This document shows, piece by piece, positions 1-5,568 of a DNA stretch of 5,568 nucleotides; the first letter of the stretch is position 1, and every line of letters begins with the position of its first letter. The position numbers and the translations under genes are program-made. The stretch lies in the NCBI GenBank assembly GCA_965365345.1, contig CBDUBH010000139.1, positions 1-5,568 on the forward strand, in the 5' to 3' direction. Source of the stretch: CBDUBH01 sp965365345 (GTDB taxonomy: Bacteria; Bacteroidota; Ignavibacteria; Ignavibacteriales; SURF-24). The notes under the pieces are model-generated. The model was not told the DNA's origin. It saw only the letters and a list, made by a program, of their open reading frames with translations, and made no database searches.

Positions 1-420
1 TCTTTTTTCTAAAATTTCAAACTGCGCTTTGCCTTCGTAATTCGTTCTGTGATCGAGCTTCCATTTTTCATAGAATTTTAATTTTCTGTTTCCGATAAAT
101 TCATAATTATCAAAAGTGCGTATTGAAAAAGGAATTTTGCGATCCGGCTCGCCGAAATATTTCGTATTCAAAAAGAACGGCGCATACACATAAATAACAG
201 CGTCAGGCTTGCTTATTCTGTAAAGTTCGGTTACTGTGTTATGAAAATTATCAAGATGCTCCAAAATGTGCGAGGCAAAAATTTCATCGAAATAATTTTC
301 TTCAAAAGGATACGGAAATTTGTTGATATCGTGAATCATATTTCCGCCGTAATCAACAATATCAAGATTTATGTAACCTTCTTTTATATCTTTTCCGCAG
401 CCGAGATTTAATTTTTTCAT
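1..420 (-). CDS. SAM-dependent methyltransferase, class I (partial, C-terminus outside window)
   Basis: The reading frame starts at ATG (418-420, reverse strand) and stays open for 140 codons to the left edge, so the C-terminus is missing. Residues 4-10 read LNLGCGK, the glycine-rich motif I that binds S-adenosylmethionine. D20 in INLD is the likely acidic residue that contacts the ribose. Residues 31-58 (DINKFPYPF, then FDEIFASHILEHLDN) match the motif of the Methyltransf_11-like group often labelled 'predicted SAM-dependent methyltransferase'. The usual KPGG turn is replaced by KPDA at 71-74. No signal peptide is visible, so it should be cytoplasmic. An in-frame TGA (427-429) lies just upstream, which fixes this ATG as the first possible start. 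No good Shine-Dalgarno is seen. The substrate cannot be told; relatives often sit in glycan or surface-polysaccharide clusters, but the left flank is not visible. The fold is certain enough, the substrate is not. Confidence 0.9.
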   Translation of the reverse strand, partial: MKKLNLGCGKDIKEGYINLDIVDYGGNMIHDINKFPYPFEENYFDEIFASHILEHLDNFHNTVTELYRISKPDAVIYVYAPFFLNTKYFGEPDRKIPFSIRTFDNYEFIGNRKLKFYEKWKLDHRTNYEGKAQFEILEKR

Positions 421-463
421 AGATTTTCAGTATGTGAATTTTCAAATGATAATTTTTTCATCA

Positions 464-491
464 ATAAAGTAACAATCAAAATTTACTTTAT
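464..491. repeat. Perfect 9-bp inverted repeat, possible operator
   Basis: The left arm ATAAAGTAA (464-472) is perfectly complementary to the right arm TTACTTTAT (483-491), with a 10-base spacer. The arms contain only one G or C each and no T-run follows, so a terminator is unlikely. The spacing between arm centres is 19 bases, roughly two helical turns, as in a site bound by a dimeric regulator. It overlaps the best promoter candidate for the methyltransferase. Chance symmetry is possible in DNA this AT-rich. Confidence 0.4.
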
Positions 492-494
492 CAA
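466..494 (-). promoter_or_regulatory. Candidate promoter for the methyltransferase gene
   Basis: On the reverse strand TTGATA (489-494) is followed after 17 bases by TACTTT (466-471). The -35 is good; the -10 matches the consensus only at its first two and last positions. Transcription would begin near 459, leaving a leader of about 40 bases. The inverted repeat 464-491 covers nearly the whole element. Hexamers like these are frequent by chance in AT-rich DNA. Confidence 0.25.
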
Positions 495-534
495 TTTTAA
501 TTTAATGATTATATTTTTTGATCTTTAAAATGAT

Positions 535-563
535 TTGTTAAGATGAAACTGCAAAGTTTTAAT
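535..563 (+). promoter_or_regulatory. Candidate promoter for the peptidase/DUF6263-like operon
   Basis: TTGTTA (535-540) and TTTAAT (558-563) are separated by 17 bases, an acceptable sigma-70-type pair. It would give a leader of roughly 85 bases before the ATG at 657. No TAnnTTTG box of the Bacteroidota type was found here. This is a pattern match only and is weakly supported. Confidence 0.2.
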
Positions 564-656
564 TGAACAAAATAATTTTTCAAACGTCTAATTATAGATG
601 CGCCTTTTCAATTCAAATTTAATTTTTTATTTTAATAAACGCTTTTCAGAGGGAAA

Positions 657-2225
657 ATGAAAAATTTGATCATTCTTTTAATCTTCGGTTTTATTGCCGG
701 ATGCTCTAATTCAAATATTAAAAACCAAAATCCGGAAGAAATTTTAACCGCCGGACTTCTCGAAAAATACATTTCTTTTTTGGCTTCAGATTCTTTAAAA
801 GGCAGAAACACTCCGAGTAAAGAACTTGATGCTGCCGCTGATTATATTGCTTCGGAATTTGAAAACATGGGTCTTCAAAAAGTTAACGGAAGTTATTTTC
901 AGGAACTTGATCTTGGAATTATAAATCTCGGAAAAGAAAATTCGCTTTTTATGAAATCAGGAAATACCGGGATAAATTATTCAATTAAAAATGATTTTGT
1001 TCCTTTCGAATTTACCGCTAACAAAGAAGTTTTTGCGAATCTCGTTTTTGCCGGTTATGGAATTTCTGCTCCCGAATTTAATTATGATGATTATGAAAAT
1101 ATTGATGTAAAAAATAAAATCGTTTTAATTTTGAAACACGAGCCGCAGGAAAATGATAAAAATTCAGTTTTTGAAGGCGATAAGTTATCAGAATATTCAA
1201 GTATAAATTATAAAATTGAAAATGCAATTAAGCACGGCGCAAAAGCAGCTTTAATTGTAACCGATCCTTTAAATCACACTTTATTTTCGCCAAAAGGATT
1301 TTCATGGCCTTCACTTTCTAAAATAATTCCAAAGGATGCATTGCCTATTTCACTTTTGAAAAATGAAGATGAAAAAATTCCCGTTGTGGAAGTTGGTGAT
1401 AAATTTATAAATGATATTTTCGGAAGTGTTGATAGTTTAAAACGAATCGAAAAATTAATTGATTCGCTTTTAACTCCAAATTCATTTGAAATAAAAAATG
1501 CTGAAGTAAAAATTAAAACTTCAACCGAGATCAAAAAAGTAAGCGCTAAAAATGTGGTTGGATTTTTGGAAGGAAGCGATGAAAATTTAAAAGATGAAAT
1601 TCTGATAATCGGGGCGCATTATGATCATGTTGGTCATAAAAAAAATCCGGTTCCAGGTGAAGATAATATTTTCAACGGCGCTGATGATAATGCTTCAGGC
1701 ACCGGCGGAATTATGGCAGTTGCAAAAGCATTTACAATTTTAAGTGAAAAGCCAAAACGCAGCATTTTATTTATCGCTTTTGCAGGTGAAGAGATCGGAC
1801 TTTTAGGCTCTGAATTTTATGCAACAAATCCGCTTTACCCAATTGAAAAAACTGTTGCAATGATGAATTTCGATATGATCGGAAGAAATTCAATTGATGA
1901 ACTTTTCATCATCGGAAAATCATCTTCTCCTGATCTTGTAAAAATTACGGAAGAGGAAAATTCAGGTGTAGGATTTAATTTAAACTACGATTACGAAACT
2001 TTCCTAGGAAGAAGTGATCACGCAAGTTTTTTGAAAAAAGGGATTCCGGCAATTTTTTATTTTTCGGGTTTGCATAATGATTATCACAAAGTTACTGATG
2101 AATCATCTTTAATAAATTTTGAAAAAGCTGCAAAAGTCAGCAGACTCGCTTTTAAAACCGCGTACAGAATTTCAAATGATTCAAACAAATATAAAATTGT
2201 AAAACAAAAAATATCTTTATTTTAA
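657..2225 (+). CDS. M28 family zinc peptidase lipoprotein with PA domain
   Basis: A 522-residue exported metallopeptidase, probably an aminopeptidase releasing N-terminal amino acids from peptides outside the cytoplasm. The N-terminus is a lipoprotein signal: a hydrophobic stretch ends in the lipobox IAGC with the lipidated cysteine at C16. Residues about 115-290 look like a PA (protease-associated) domain, including FAGYGISAPEFNYDDY (131-146). The catalytic domain follows, with all expected two-zinc ligands in order: H321 (AHYDH), D343 (GADDNASG), E379 (AGEE), D406 (NFDMIG) and H477 (DYHK); E378 is the expected general base. Length suits PA-containing M28 enzymes. AGAGGG (648-653) lies 3 bases before the ATG and an in-frame TAA at 636-638 excludes a longer start. 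The stop is 13 bases before the next gene, so the two are probably co-transcribed. Ligand assignment is by analogy with Aeromonas aminopeptidase. Exact substrate is unknown; nutrient scavenging from peptides is an inference. Confidence 0.95.
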   Translation: MKNLIILLIFGFIAGCSNSNIKNQNPEEILTAGLLEKYISFLASDSLKGRNTPSKELDAAADYIASEFENMGLQKVNGSYFQELDLGIINLGKENSLFMKSGNTGINYSIKNDFVPFEFTANKEVFANLVFAGYGISAPEFNYDDYENIDVKNKIVLILKHEPQENDKNSVFEGDKLSEYSSINYKIENAIKHGAKAALIVTDPLNHTLFSPKGFSWPSLSKIIPKDALPISLLKNEDEKIPVVEVGDKFINDIFGSVDSLKRIEKLIDSLLTPNSFEIKNAEVKIKTSTEIKKVSAKNVVGFLEGSDENLKDEILIIGAHYDHVGHKKNPVPGEDNIFNGADDNASGTGGIMAVAKAFTILSEKPKRSILFIAFAGEEIGLLGSEFYATNPLYPIEKTVAMMNFDMIGRNSIDELFIIGKSSSPDLVKITEEENSGVGFNLNYDYETFLGRSDHASFLKKGIPAIFYFSGLHNDYHKVTDESSLINFEKAAKVSRLAFKTAYRISNDSNKYKIVKQKISLF

Positions 2226-2238
2226 TTTAAGAGGCGTT

Positions 2239-3063
2239 ATGAAAAATCTTTTATCCTTAACTGTTCTTCTTTTACTTTCAACAACAATTTTTGCTCAATC
2301 TTATAAAATTGAGTACAAATTTAAAGAAGGCGAAACTTACAAATATCAATCAAACATGAAAGGCTCTTTTGTTCAGGAAGTTATGCAGCAGGAAATGAAA
2401 ATTAAGACCGACGGAAAAACTTTCGTAAAATTATTTGCTGATAAAGTTGCACAAGACGGAAAAATGAATTTGCACGCTTCAATTGATTCAGGTAAAGTAA
2501 GCACTTCAACTCCGATGATGGATACAACAATGTCTTTGGATATGTTGAAAGATAAAAGAACTGAAATTATTATTTCTCCAAATGGAAAAATAATTTCAAA
2601 AAATCTTATTGATACACTTGGCGGCGATCTACAAAGCATGGGTGTAAATCAAAACGAAACAATGCAATTCTTTACACTTCCTGAAAAAGAAGTAAAACAG
2701 GGCGATACATGGAATGGAGTTGTAGTTGATTCCGTGAGTTTAATGGGCGGAGTTATCGTAAATAAAACTGATGTAAATTATAAACTTATTGGCGAAGAAA
2801 ATAAAGATAATGCAAAAGTTTTGAAGATTGAATTTAACGGTTCAACCGAAAGCAACGGAAATACAACTATGATGGGACAAGAACTTTTTATTGAAGGAAA
2901 AGGAAGAATGAACGGATTTTTCTTTTTTGATCCGGCAAAAGGAATTATGACTTCGTCAACAACAAATGTTGATAATCAAATGACAATGGCAACAACCGGA
3001 AGTTCAAATATGATAATTCCGATGACTCAAGCCGTAACAGTTGATTATTCGCTTGTAAAATAA
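2239..3063 (+). CDS. Secreted methionine-rich protein, DUF6263-like
   Basis: A 274-residue protein of unknown function. A type I signal peptide is clear: MKN, a leucine-rich core (residues 4-13) and a likely cut after A19 in IFA-Q. No lipobox is present, so it should be periplasmic or released. The mature part starts with YKIEYKFKEGETYKYQ, and has a DTWNG motif (156-160) and GFFFFDPAKGIM (226-237) near the end. This pattern, a G-E-T-Y-K-Y start and an aromatic-D-x-x-x-G end, resembles the DUF6263 family, judged from memory of the family rather than a search. It has no cysteine, one tryptophan and 20 methionines, several paired (PMM, TTMM, MTM). AAGAGG (2229-2234) precedes the ATG by 4 bases. 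It follows the M28 peptidase by 13 bases and is followed by a terminator, so it is the last gene of a two-gene operon. A functional link with the peptidase is suggested by context only. Confidence 0.88.
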   Translation: MKNLLSLTVLLLLSTTIFAQSYKIEYKFKEGETYKYQSNMKGSFVQEVMQQEMKIKTDGKTFVKLFADKVAQDGKMNLHASIDSGKVSTSTPMMDTTMSLDMLKDKRTEIIISPNGKIISKNLIDTLGGDLQSMGVNQNETMQFFTLPEKEVKQGDTWNGVVVDSVSLMGGVIVNKTDVNYKLIGEENKDNAKVLKIEFNGSTESNGNTTMMGQELFIEGKGRMNGFFFFDPAKGIMTSSTTNVDNQMTMATTGSSNMIIPMTQAVTVDYSLVK

Positions 3064-3113
3064 TTAATGCGAAAAGTTTAATCTGTTCAAAATATTTTGA
3101 ATGATTTAAAACT

Positions 3114-3143
3114 AAAAACCCGCTTTGAAAAAAGCGGGTTTTT
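3114..3143. terminator. Bidirectional Rho-independent terminator between convergent genes
   Basis: A 13-bp perfect stem (3114-3126 pairing with 3131-3143) closes on a GAAA loop (3127-3130). The core is ACCCGCTTT against AAAGCGGGT, flanked by A's on the left and T's on the right (T-run 3139-3144). Read from the plus strand it ends the peptidase operon, 50 bases after its stop codon. Read from the minus strand the A-run becomes a five-T tract, so it can also end rlpA, whose stop lies 30 bases away. This is the strongest non-coding signal in the window. Confidence 0.93.
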
Positions 3144-3173
3144 TAATAATCTTTTAATTATCAATAAAGTTAT

Positions 3174-3683
3174 TTACTCCAAAGCAAGCAGGGCTCTGTT
3201 CTCATCAGTTAAAGCAACTTCTTCAACCTTTAAACTCGATACACCTTTTTTGATGATTCCCAAAGCAATTGCCGCGCCTTTCGAAAGATCCAATTCACGT
3301 CCTTTAATATAAGGACCGCGGTCGTTAATTCTTACTATTACCGATTTACCGTTTTTGGGATTAGTAATTTTAAGAAGCGTTCCGAATTTCATTTCTTTGT
3401 GTGCTGCCGTAAAAGCCATCTGATTATAAATTTCACCATTGGCAGTTAACCTTCCGTGAAAATTCGGTCCGTACCATGAAGCCGTCATTTTTCCTCTATC
3501 AACAAACTCGATGATAGGATTTGATTCATCAAAAATACTTTCCGTTTTTGAATCATTACTTACTGCTTCATTCTGCTGCGGATTGCCTTTTGCCCGGTTT
3601 TCTTTTTCCGTTTCGGTAATTACAGTAAAGCCGACTAAAAGGAACATTAACAGCAAAATTCCTGCCTTTGTAAATGATTGCAA
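3174..3683 (-). CDS. rlpA: RlpA-like septal ring lytic transglycosylase family protein (DPBB domain)
   Basis: A 169-residue protein with one double-psi beta-barrel domain (about residues 66-155), typical of RlpA enzymes that cleave peptidoglycan glycan strands, preferring strands stripped of stem peptides in Pseudomonas. The hallmark motifs are present: ASWYGPNFHGRLTANGE (68-84), TAAHK (92-96), a long VRINDRGPY stretch (117-125), RELDLSKGAA (129-138). E84, H95 and D121 fit the family's proposed active-site residues. A hydrophobic segment (about 8-22) acts as signal peptide or membrane anchor; a charged, low-complexity linker (23-60) follows. Unlike E. coli and Pseudomonas RlpA there is no lipobox, no cysteine at all, and no C-terminal SPOR domain. 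The start is TTG (3681-3683): a strong GGAGGT lies just upstream, an in-frame TAA (3717-3719) bars a longer form, and the next ATG (codon 13) would destroy the hydrophobic segment. It is alone on its strand, convergent with the peptidase operon. Family is sure; catalytic activity is inferred. Confidence 0.93.
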   Translation of the reverse strand: MQSFTKAGILLLMFLLVGFTVITETEKENRAKGNPQQNEAVSNDSKTESIFDESNPIIEFVDRGKMTASWYGPNFHGRLTANGEIYNQMAFTAAHKEMKFGTLLKITNPKNGKSVIVRINDRGPYIKGRELDLSKGAAIALGIIKKGVSSLKVEEVALTDENRALLALE

Positions 3684-3686
3684 ATA

Positions 3687-3692
3687 ACCTCC
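3687..3692 (-). promoter_or_regulatory. Strong Shine-Dalgarno that sets the TTG start of rlpA
   Basis: On the reverse strand GGAGGT, a near-perfect anti-16S match, ends 3 bases before TTG (3681-3683). No ATG or GTG start lies in frame between the upstream stop and this TTG, and the next in-frame ATG is 12 codons later, far from the site. The combination makes TTG the best-supported start. Confidence 0.8.
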
Positions 3693-3704
3693 GTAATTAT
3701 TTTG

Positions 3705-3724
3705 AACTTTATTTAATTAAAGTT
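3705..3724. repeat. Near-perfect 20-bp AT-rich palindrome upstream of rlpA
   Basis: The arms AACTTTA (3705-3711) and TAAAGTT (3718-3724) are perfect inverted copies, and the central six bases are also symmetric except for one pair (3712/3717). It lies 22-41 bases upstream of the rlpA start and overlaps the -10 and spacer of its candidate promoter, a position suited to an operator. Its low complexity means chance cannot be excluded. Confidence 0.35.
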
Positions 3725-3737
3725 AATTATGATACAA
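3710..3737 (-). promoter_or_regulatory. Candidate promoter for rlpA
   Basis: On the reverse strand TTGTAT (3732-3737) is followed after 16 bases by TAAATA (3710-3715), giving a predicted leader of about 20 bases before the TTG start. The spacing is slightly short and the hexamers are common in AT-rich DNA, so this is only a plausible candidate. Confidence 0.22.
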
Positions 3738-3874
3738 ACACAGTTACAACAAATTTTATTTGATTTAAGGCAGGTTAAAATTTTCCAAATTATTCGAATG
3801 CTTTTGTTTTATAGTCGAATTTTTTATTTAGTGAGAGATTTTTGTACTATAAAGTCAATTTCAAAGTACGATTA

Positions 3875-3890
3875 TAAATTTGTATTTTTG
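3875..3890 (+). promoter_or_regulatory. Two tandem Bacteroidota-type -7 boxes (TAnnTTTG) upstream of the receptor
   Basis: TAAATTTG (3875-3882) and TATTTTTG (3883-3890) both match the TAnnTTTG -7 element exactly and sit directly next to each other. Transcription would start roughly at 3888-3896, giving a leader of about 25-35 bases before the ATG at 3922. No clear TTG -33 element was found 17-23 bases upstream of either box. The second box is part of a T-rich stretch, so it is the less certain of the two. Confidence 0.45.
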
Positions 3891-3921
3891 TTTTCATTTA
3901 GAAAAATTAACAGCAGGAAGA

Positions 3922-5568
3922 ATGAAGAATTTCTTATTATCAATTTTTATATTTTCAATTTTTGTTAACGGAATTTTATCTGCGCAAAAACTTGATTCAA
4001 TTCCATCTTACACACTTGAAGAGATTACTGTTGCCGGCGGTGAAGTAATTGTTCCGCACGCAGTAAGCGAGATCAATTTTACTACGATAAAAAATTTTGA
4101 TGCAAATTCAGTTTCGCAATTTTCATTTTCGCTGCCTTCGGTAAAAGTTCAAACAAACTCACGTGGCGAAACTTTATGGAATTTGCGCGGCTCAAACGAA
4201 AGACAATTCCTTTTATTCTTTGACGGAATTAATTTGCAGATCCCTTGGGATAGCAGAATTGATCTGGGACTTATTCCAACTTCCGCGCTTGATCAAATTA
4301 AAATTGTAAAAGGAGTTCCTTCGGTAATTTACGGACCAAATTCACTTTTCGGAATTGTAAAAATAAATTCGATTGATCCTTTTGAAAGAGAAACAAATTT
4401 TTTAAAAATGAATTTCGGATCAGGAAATTACAAAGATGCTTCTGCATTTTTTTCAGCGCATAAAAATAATTTAGGATATTTAATTTCAGCGGGATATTCA
4501 AAAAAAGATGAATTTGTTCTTCCTCAAAATTTAGATGATCCTTTTTCAAATTTGAATGAAAGAATTAATAGCGGTTATCAAAAATTTAATTTCTTCGGAA
4601 AGCTGGGATTCAAAGCAAATAACTTCAAAAATGATCTTTCCCTATCGTATATTAATTCGGAAAAAGGAGTGGCTCCTGAGATCGGAGTTTCAAATCCGCG
4701 CTTTTGGAAATATCCTTTATGGGAAAAATTAACTCTTTCAAATTCCGGAAGCTTAAATCTTTTTAGAAAATTTAATTCATCGCTTTCATATTTTGCATCG
4801 TTCACAAATTTCAATCTAAAAATTGATCAATATGAAAACCGTAATTACGAAAATATTTCCGAAACAGAATTTAACAATGATCTTTTTTTTAACGGAAGAT
4901 TGATATTAACTTCTCTGCTAAGCGATATTTCACTTTTGAAGATCGGGTTTAACGGATATTCAAATCTGCATAAAGAAACTTTTGCCGCCGCTTCTGGAGA
5001 TAATGCAAATTACAAACAAAACATTGCAAGTTTTTCATCGGAATATAATCTTACTTTGAAAAGATTGACAATGATATTTGGCGGAAGTTACGATTTTGCA
5101 ACTACTCCGCTTACCGGCAATAAACCGAAAAAAGAAATGACCGAAGCAGTTGCGGCAAACCTCGCGGGAATTTATTCATTCTCAAATCAATTTACCGCTC
5201 AATTAAATTTGGGAAGAAAAGTAAGATTTCCATCATTGCGCGAAATGTACTCAGGCGCTTTAGGAAGATTTGTGGTTAATCCGAATTTGAAAAATGAAAC
5301 CGCTTACATTGCAGATCTTAATTTTTCCATCAACAAAAAAAATTACGTTAGCGAAATTTCTTTCTTCTATAATTTTCTTGAAGATGGAATTGTAAGAAAA
5401 ACTTTGCCGGGCAGACAGTTTCAAAGAGTAAATGAACAGGCGATCAGAACTTACGGAATTGAAATTGTAAATTCGCTTGCGTTCAATAAAATAAATATTG
5501 ATTTTCATTTCAGTCATTTAAATTCAAAAGCGAAAAATTCCGCAGGAAAATTCACCGATACTTTGGAA
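3922..5568 (+). CDS. TonB-dependent outer-membrane receptor (partial, C-terminus outside window)
   Basis: The first 549 residues of a TonB-dependent receptor, which imports a ligand across the outer membrane using energy passed on by TonB. A signal peptide (residues 1 to about 21, ending LSA-Q) is followed by a TonB-box-like LEEITVAGG (32-40). The plug domain covers about 45-150: NLRGSNERQFLLFFDGIN (87-104), then IPTSALDQIKIVKGVPSVIYG (118-138) and a closing NSLFGIVKINS (140-150). From about 155 the sequence has alternating aromatic and polar strands of a beta barrel, and RFPSLREMYSG (435-445) with NPNLKNET (453-460) are typical barrel motifs of the family. There is no N-terminal carboxypeptidase-like extension as in SusC proteins, and no SusD partner is visible. 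AGGAAG (3915-3920) lies just before the ATG; an in-frame TAA is at 3850-3852. Full-length relatives suggest that the missing part is the last quarter or less. The ligand (siderophore, haem, cobalamin or other) cannot be read from the sequence. Confidence 0.95.
   Translation, partial: MKNFLLSIFIFSIFVNGILSAQKLDSIPSYTLEEITVAGGEVIVPHAVSEINFTTIKNFDANSVSQFSFSLPSVKVQTNSRGETLWNLRGSNERQFLLFFDGINLQIPWDSRIDLGLIPTSALDQIKIVKGVPSVIYGPNSLFGIVKINSIDPFERETNFLKMNFGSGNYKDASAFFSAHKNNLGYLISAGYSKKDEFVLPQNLDDPFSNLNERINSGYQKFNFFGKLGFKANNFKNDLSLSYINSEKGVAPEIGVSNPRFWKYPLWEKLTLSNSGSLNLFRKFNSSLSYFASFTNFNLKIDQYENRNYENISETEFNNDLFFNGRLILTSLLSDISLLKIGFNGYSNLHKETFAAASGDNANYKQNIASFSSEYNLTLKRLTMIFGGSYDFATTPLTGNKPKKEMTEAVAANLAGIYSFSNQFTAQLNLGRKVRFPSLREMYSGALGRFVVNPNLKNETAYIADLNFSINKKNYVSEISFFYNFLEDGIVRKTLPGRQFQRVNEQAIRTYGIEIVNSLAFNKINIDFHFSHLNSKAKNSAGKFTDTLE

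Larger units (their letters stand above)
421..656. other. Divergent intergenic region between methyltransferase and peptidase genes
   Basis: This 236-base stretch is very AT-rich, with many stop codons in all frames and no credible gene. It should hold the promoters of the two divergent flanking genes. The notable structures are the inverted repeat at 464-491 and weak promoter-like hexamers on both strands, listed separately. No tRNA, riboswitch-like structure or GC-rich terminator was seen. Confidence 0.75.
3684..3921. other. Divergent intergenic region between rlpA and the TonB-dependent receptor
   Basis: This 238-base AT-rich region holds the start signals of both flanking genes. From the left it contains the rlpA ribosome binding site, an AT-rich palindrome (3705-3724), a weak reverse promoter candidate, several short inverted repeats (for example ATTCGA 3792-3797 with TCGAAT 3815-3820, and GTACT 3844-3848 with AGTAC 3865-3869) and two TAnnTTTG boxes before the receptor. 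No credible gene or structured RNA was seen; an open frame from 3729 is rejected below. Confidence 0.7.

Noticed and set aside
1274..1534. Reverse-strand open frame of 86 codons inside the M28 gene
   Set aside because: It lies wholly within a confidently assigned peptidase on the other strand and has no recognisable domain.
2373..2639. Reverse-strand open frame of 88 codons inside the DUF6263-like gene
   Set aside because: It is antisense to a clear secreted-protein gene and shows no recognisable domain.
3097..3312. Forward open frame of 71 codons between the operon and rlpA
   Set aside because: It spans the terminator hairpin and then runs antisense through the RlpA C-terminus; the residues show no recognisable family.
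3792..3820. Short inverted repeat ATTCGA/TCGAAT in the second intergenic region
   Set aside because: Six-base arms with a 17-base spacer in AT-rich DNA are expected by chance, and they line up with no promoter element or T-run.
3729..3968. Forward open frame of 79 codons starting in the intergenic region
   Set aside because: It has no ribosome binding site, overlaps the start of the TonB-dependent receptor in another frame, and its phenylalanine/isoleucine-rich sequence reflects AT-rich DNA.
4298..5517. Three reverse-strand open frames (4298-4549, 4578-4814, 5260-5517)
   Set aside because: All are antisense to the TonB-dependent receptor, whose frame is continuous with good family motifs throughout.
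3922..5568. Possible SusC-type polysaccharide utilisation locus
   Set aside because: The receptor lacks the N-terminal carboxypeptidase-like domain of SusC, and no SusD or glycoside hydrolase gene is visible, although the downstream side is outside the window.
1..5568. Defence system, mobile element, CRISPR array or RNA gene
   Set aside because: No transposase, integrase, nuclease, toxin-antitoxin pair, regular spaced repeats, tRNA fold or rRNA segment was found on either strand.

Overview
The window is an ordinary-looking stretch of AT-rich bacterial chromosome, densely coded, with five protein genes (two cut by the window edges). Several cell-envelope traits point to a Gram-negative of the Bacteroidota/Chlorobi/Ignavibacteria group: a TonB-dependent outer-membrane receptor, a secreted M28 peptidase lipoprotein carrying a PA domain, an RlpA-type peptidoglycan enzyme and a secreted DUF6263-like protein. 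Two tandem TAnnTTTG boxes, the typical -7 element of Bacteroidota, lie upstream of the receptor. Four of the five genes have a recognisable Shine-Dalgarno sequence, which is uncommon in Bacteroidia and Flavobacteriia and so leans towards an Ignavibacteria-like lineage. The lineage is an inference, not a demonstrated fact.

Layout. Positions 1-420 (minus) hold the N-terminal 140 residues of a SAM-dependent methyltransferase that runs off the left edge. A 236-base divergent intergenic region (421-656) contains a perfect 9-bp inverted repeat. Positions 657-3063 (plus) are a two-gene unit with a 13-base gap: an M28 zinc aminopeptidase-like lipoprotein, then a secreted methionine-rich protein of unknown function. 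A strong hairpin terminator (3114-3143), readable in both directions, separates this unit from the convergent rlpA-like gene (3174-3683, minus), which starts at TTG behind a strong Shine-Dalgarno. A second divergent intergenic region (3684-3921) carries candidate promoters and an AT-rich palindrome. The rest (3922-5568, plus) is a TonB-dependent receptor without its C-terminus.

How the genes relate. Four of the five products are predicted to be exported to the envelope: a periplasmic or surface peptidase, its small partner, a peptidoglycan enzyme and an outer-membrane transporter. Only the methyltransferase looks cytoplasmic. Apart from the peptidase/DUF6263-like pair, each gene has its own intergenic region, so there is no sign of one multi-gene system. 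No mobile element, CRISPR array, tRNA, rRNA or phage gene was seen. I found no convincing new biological system; the findings are modest regulatory and protein-level oddities.
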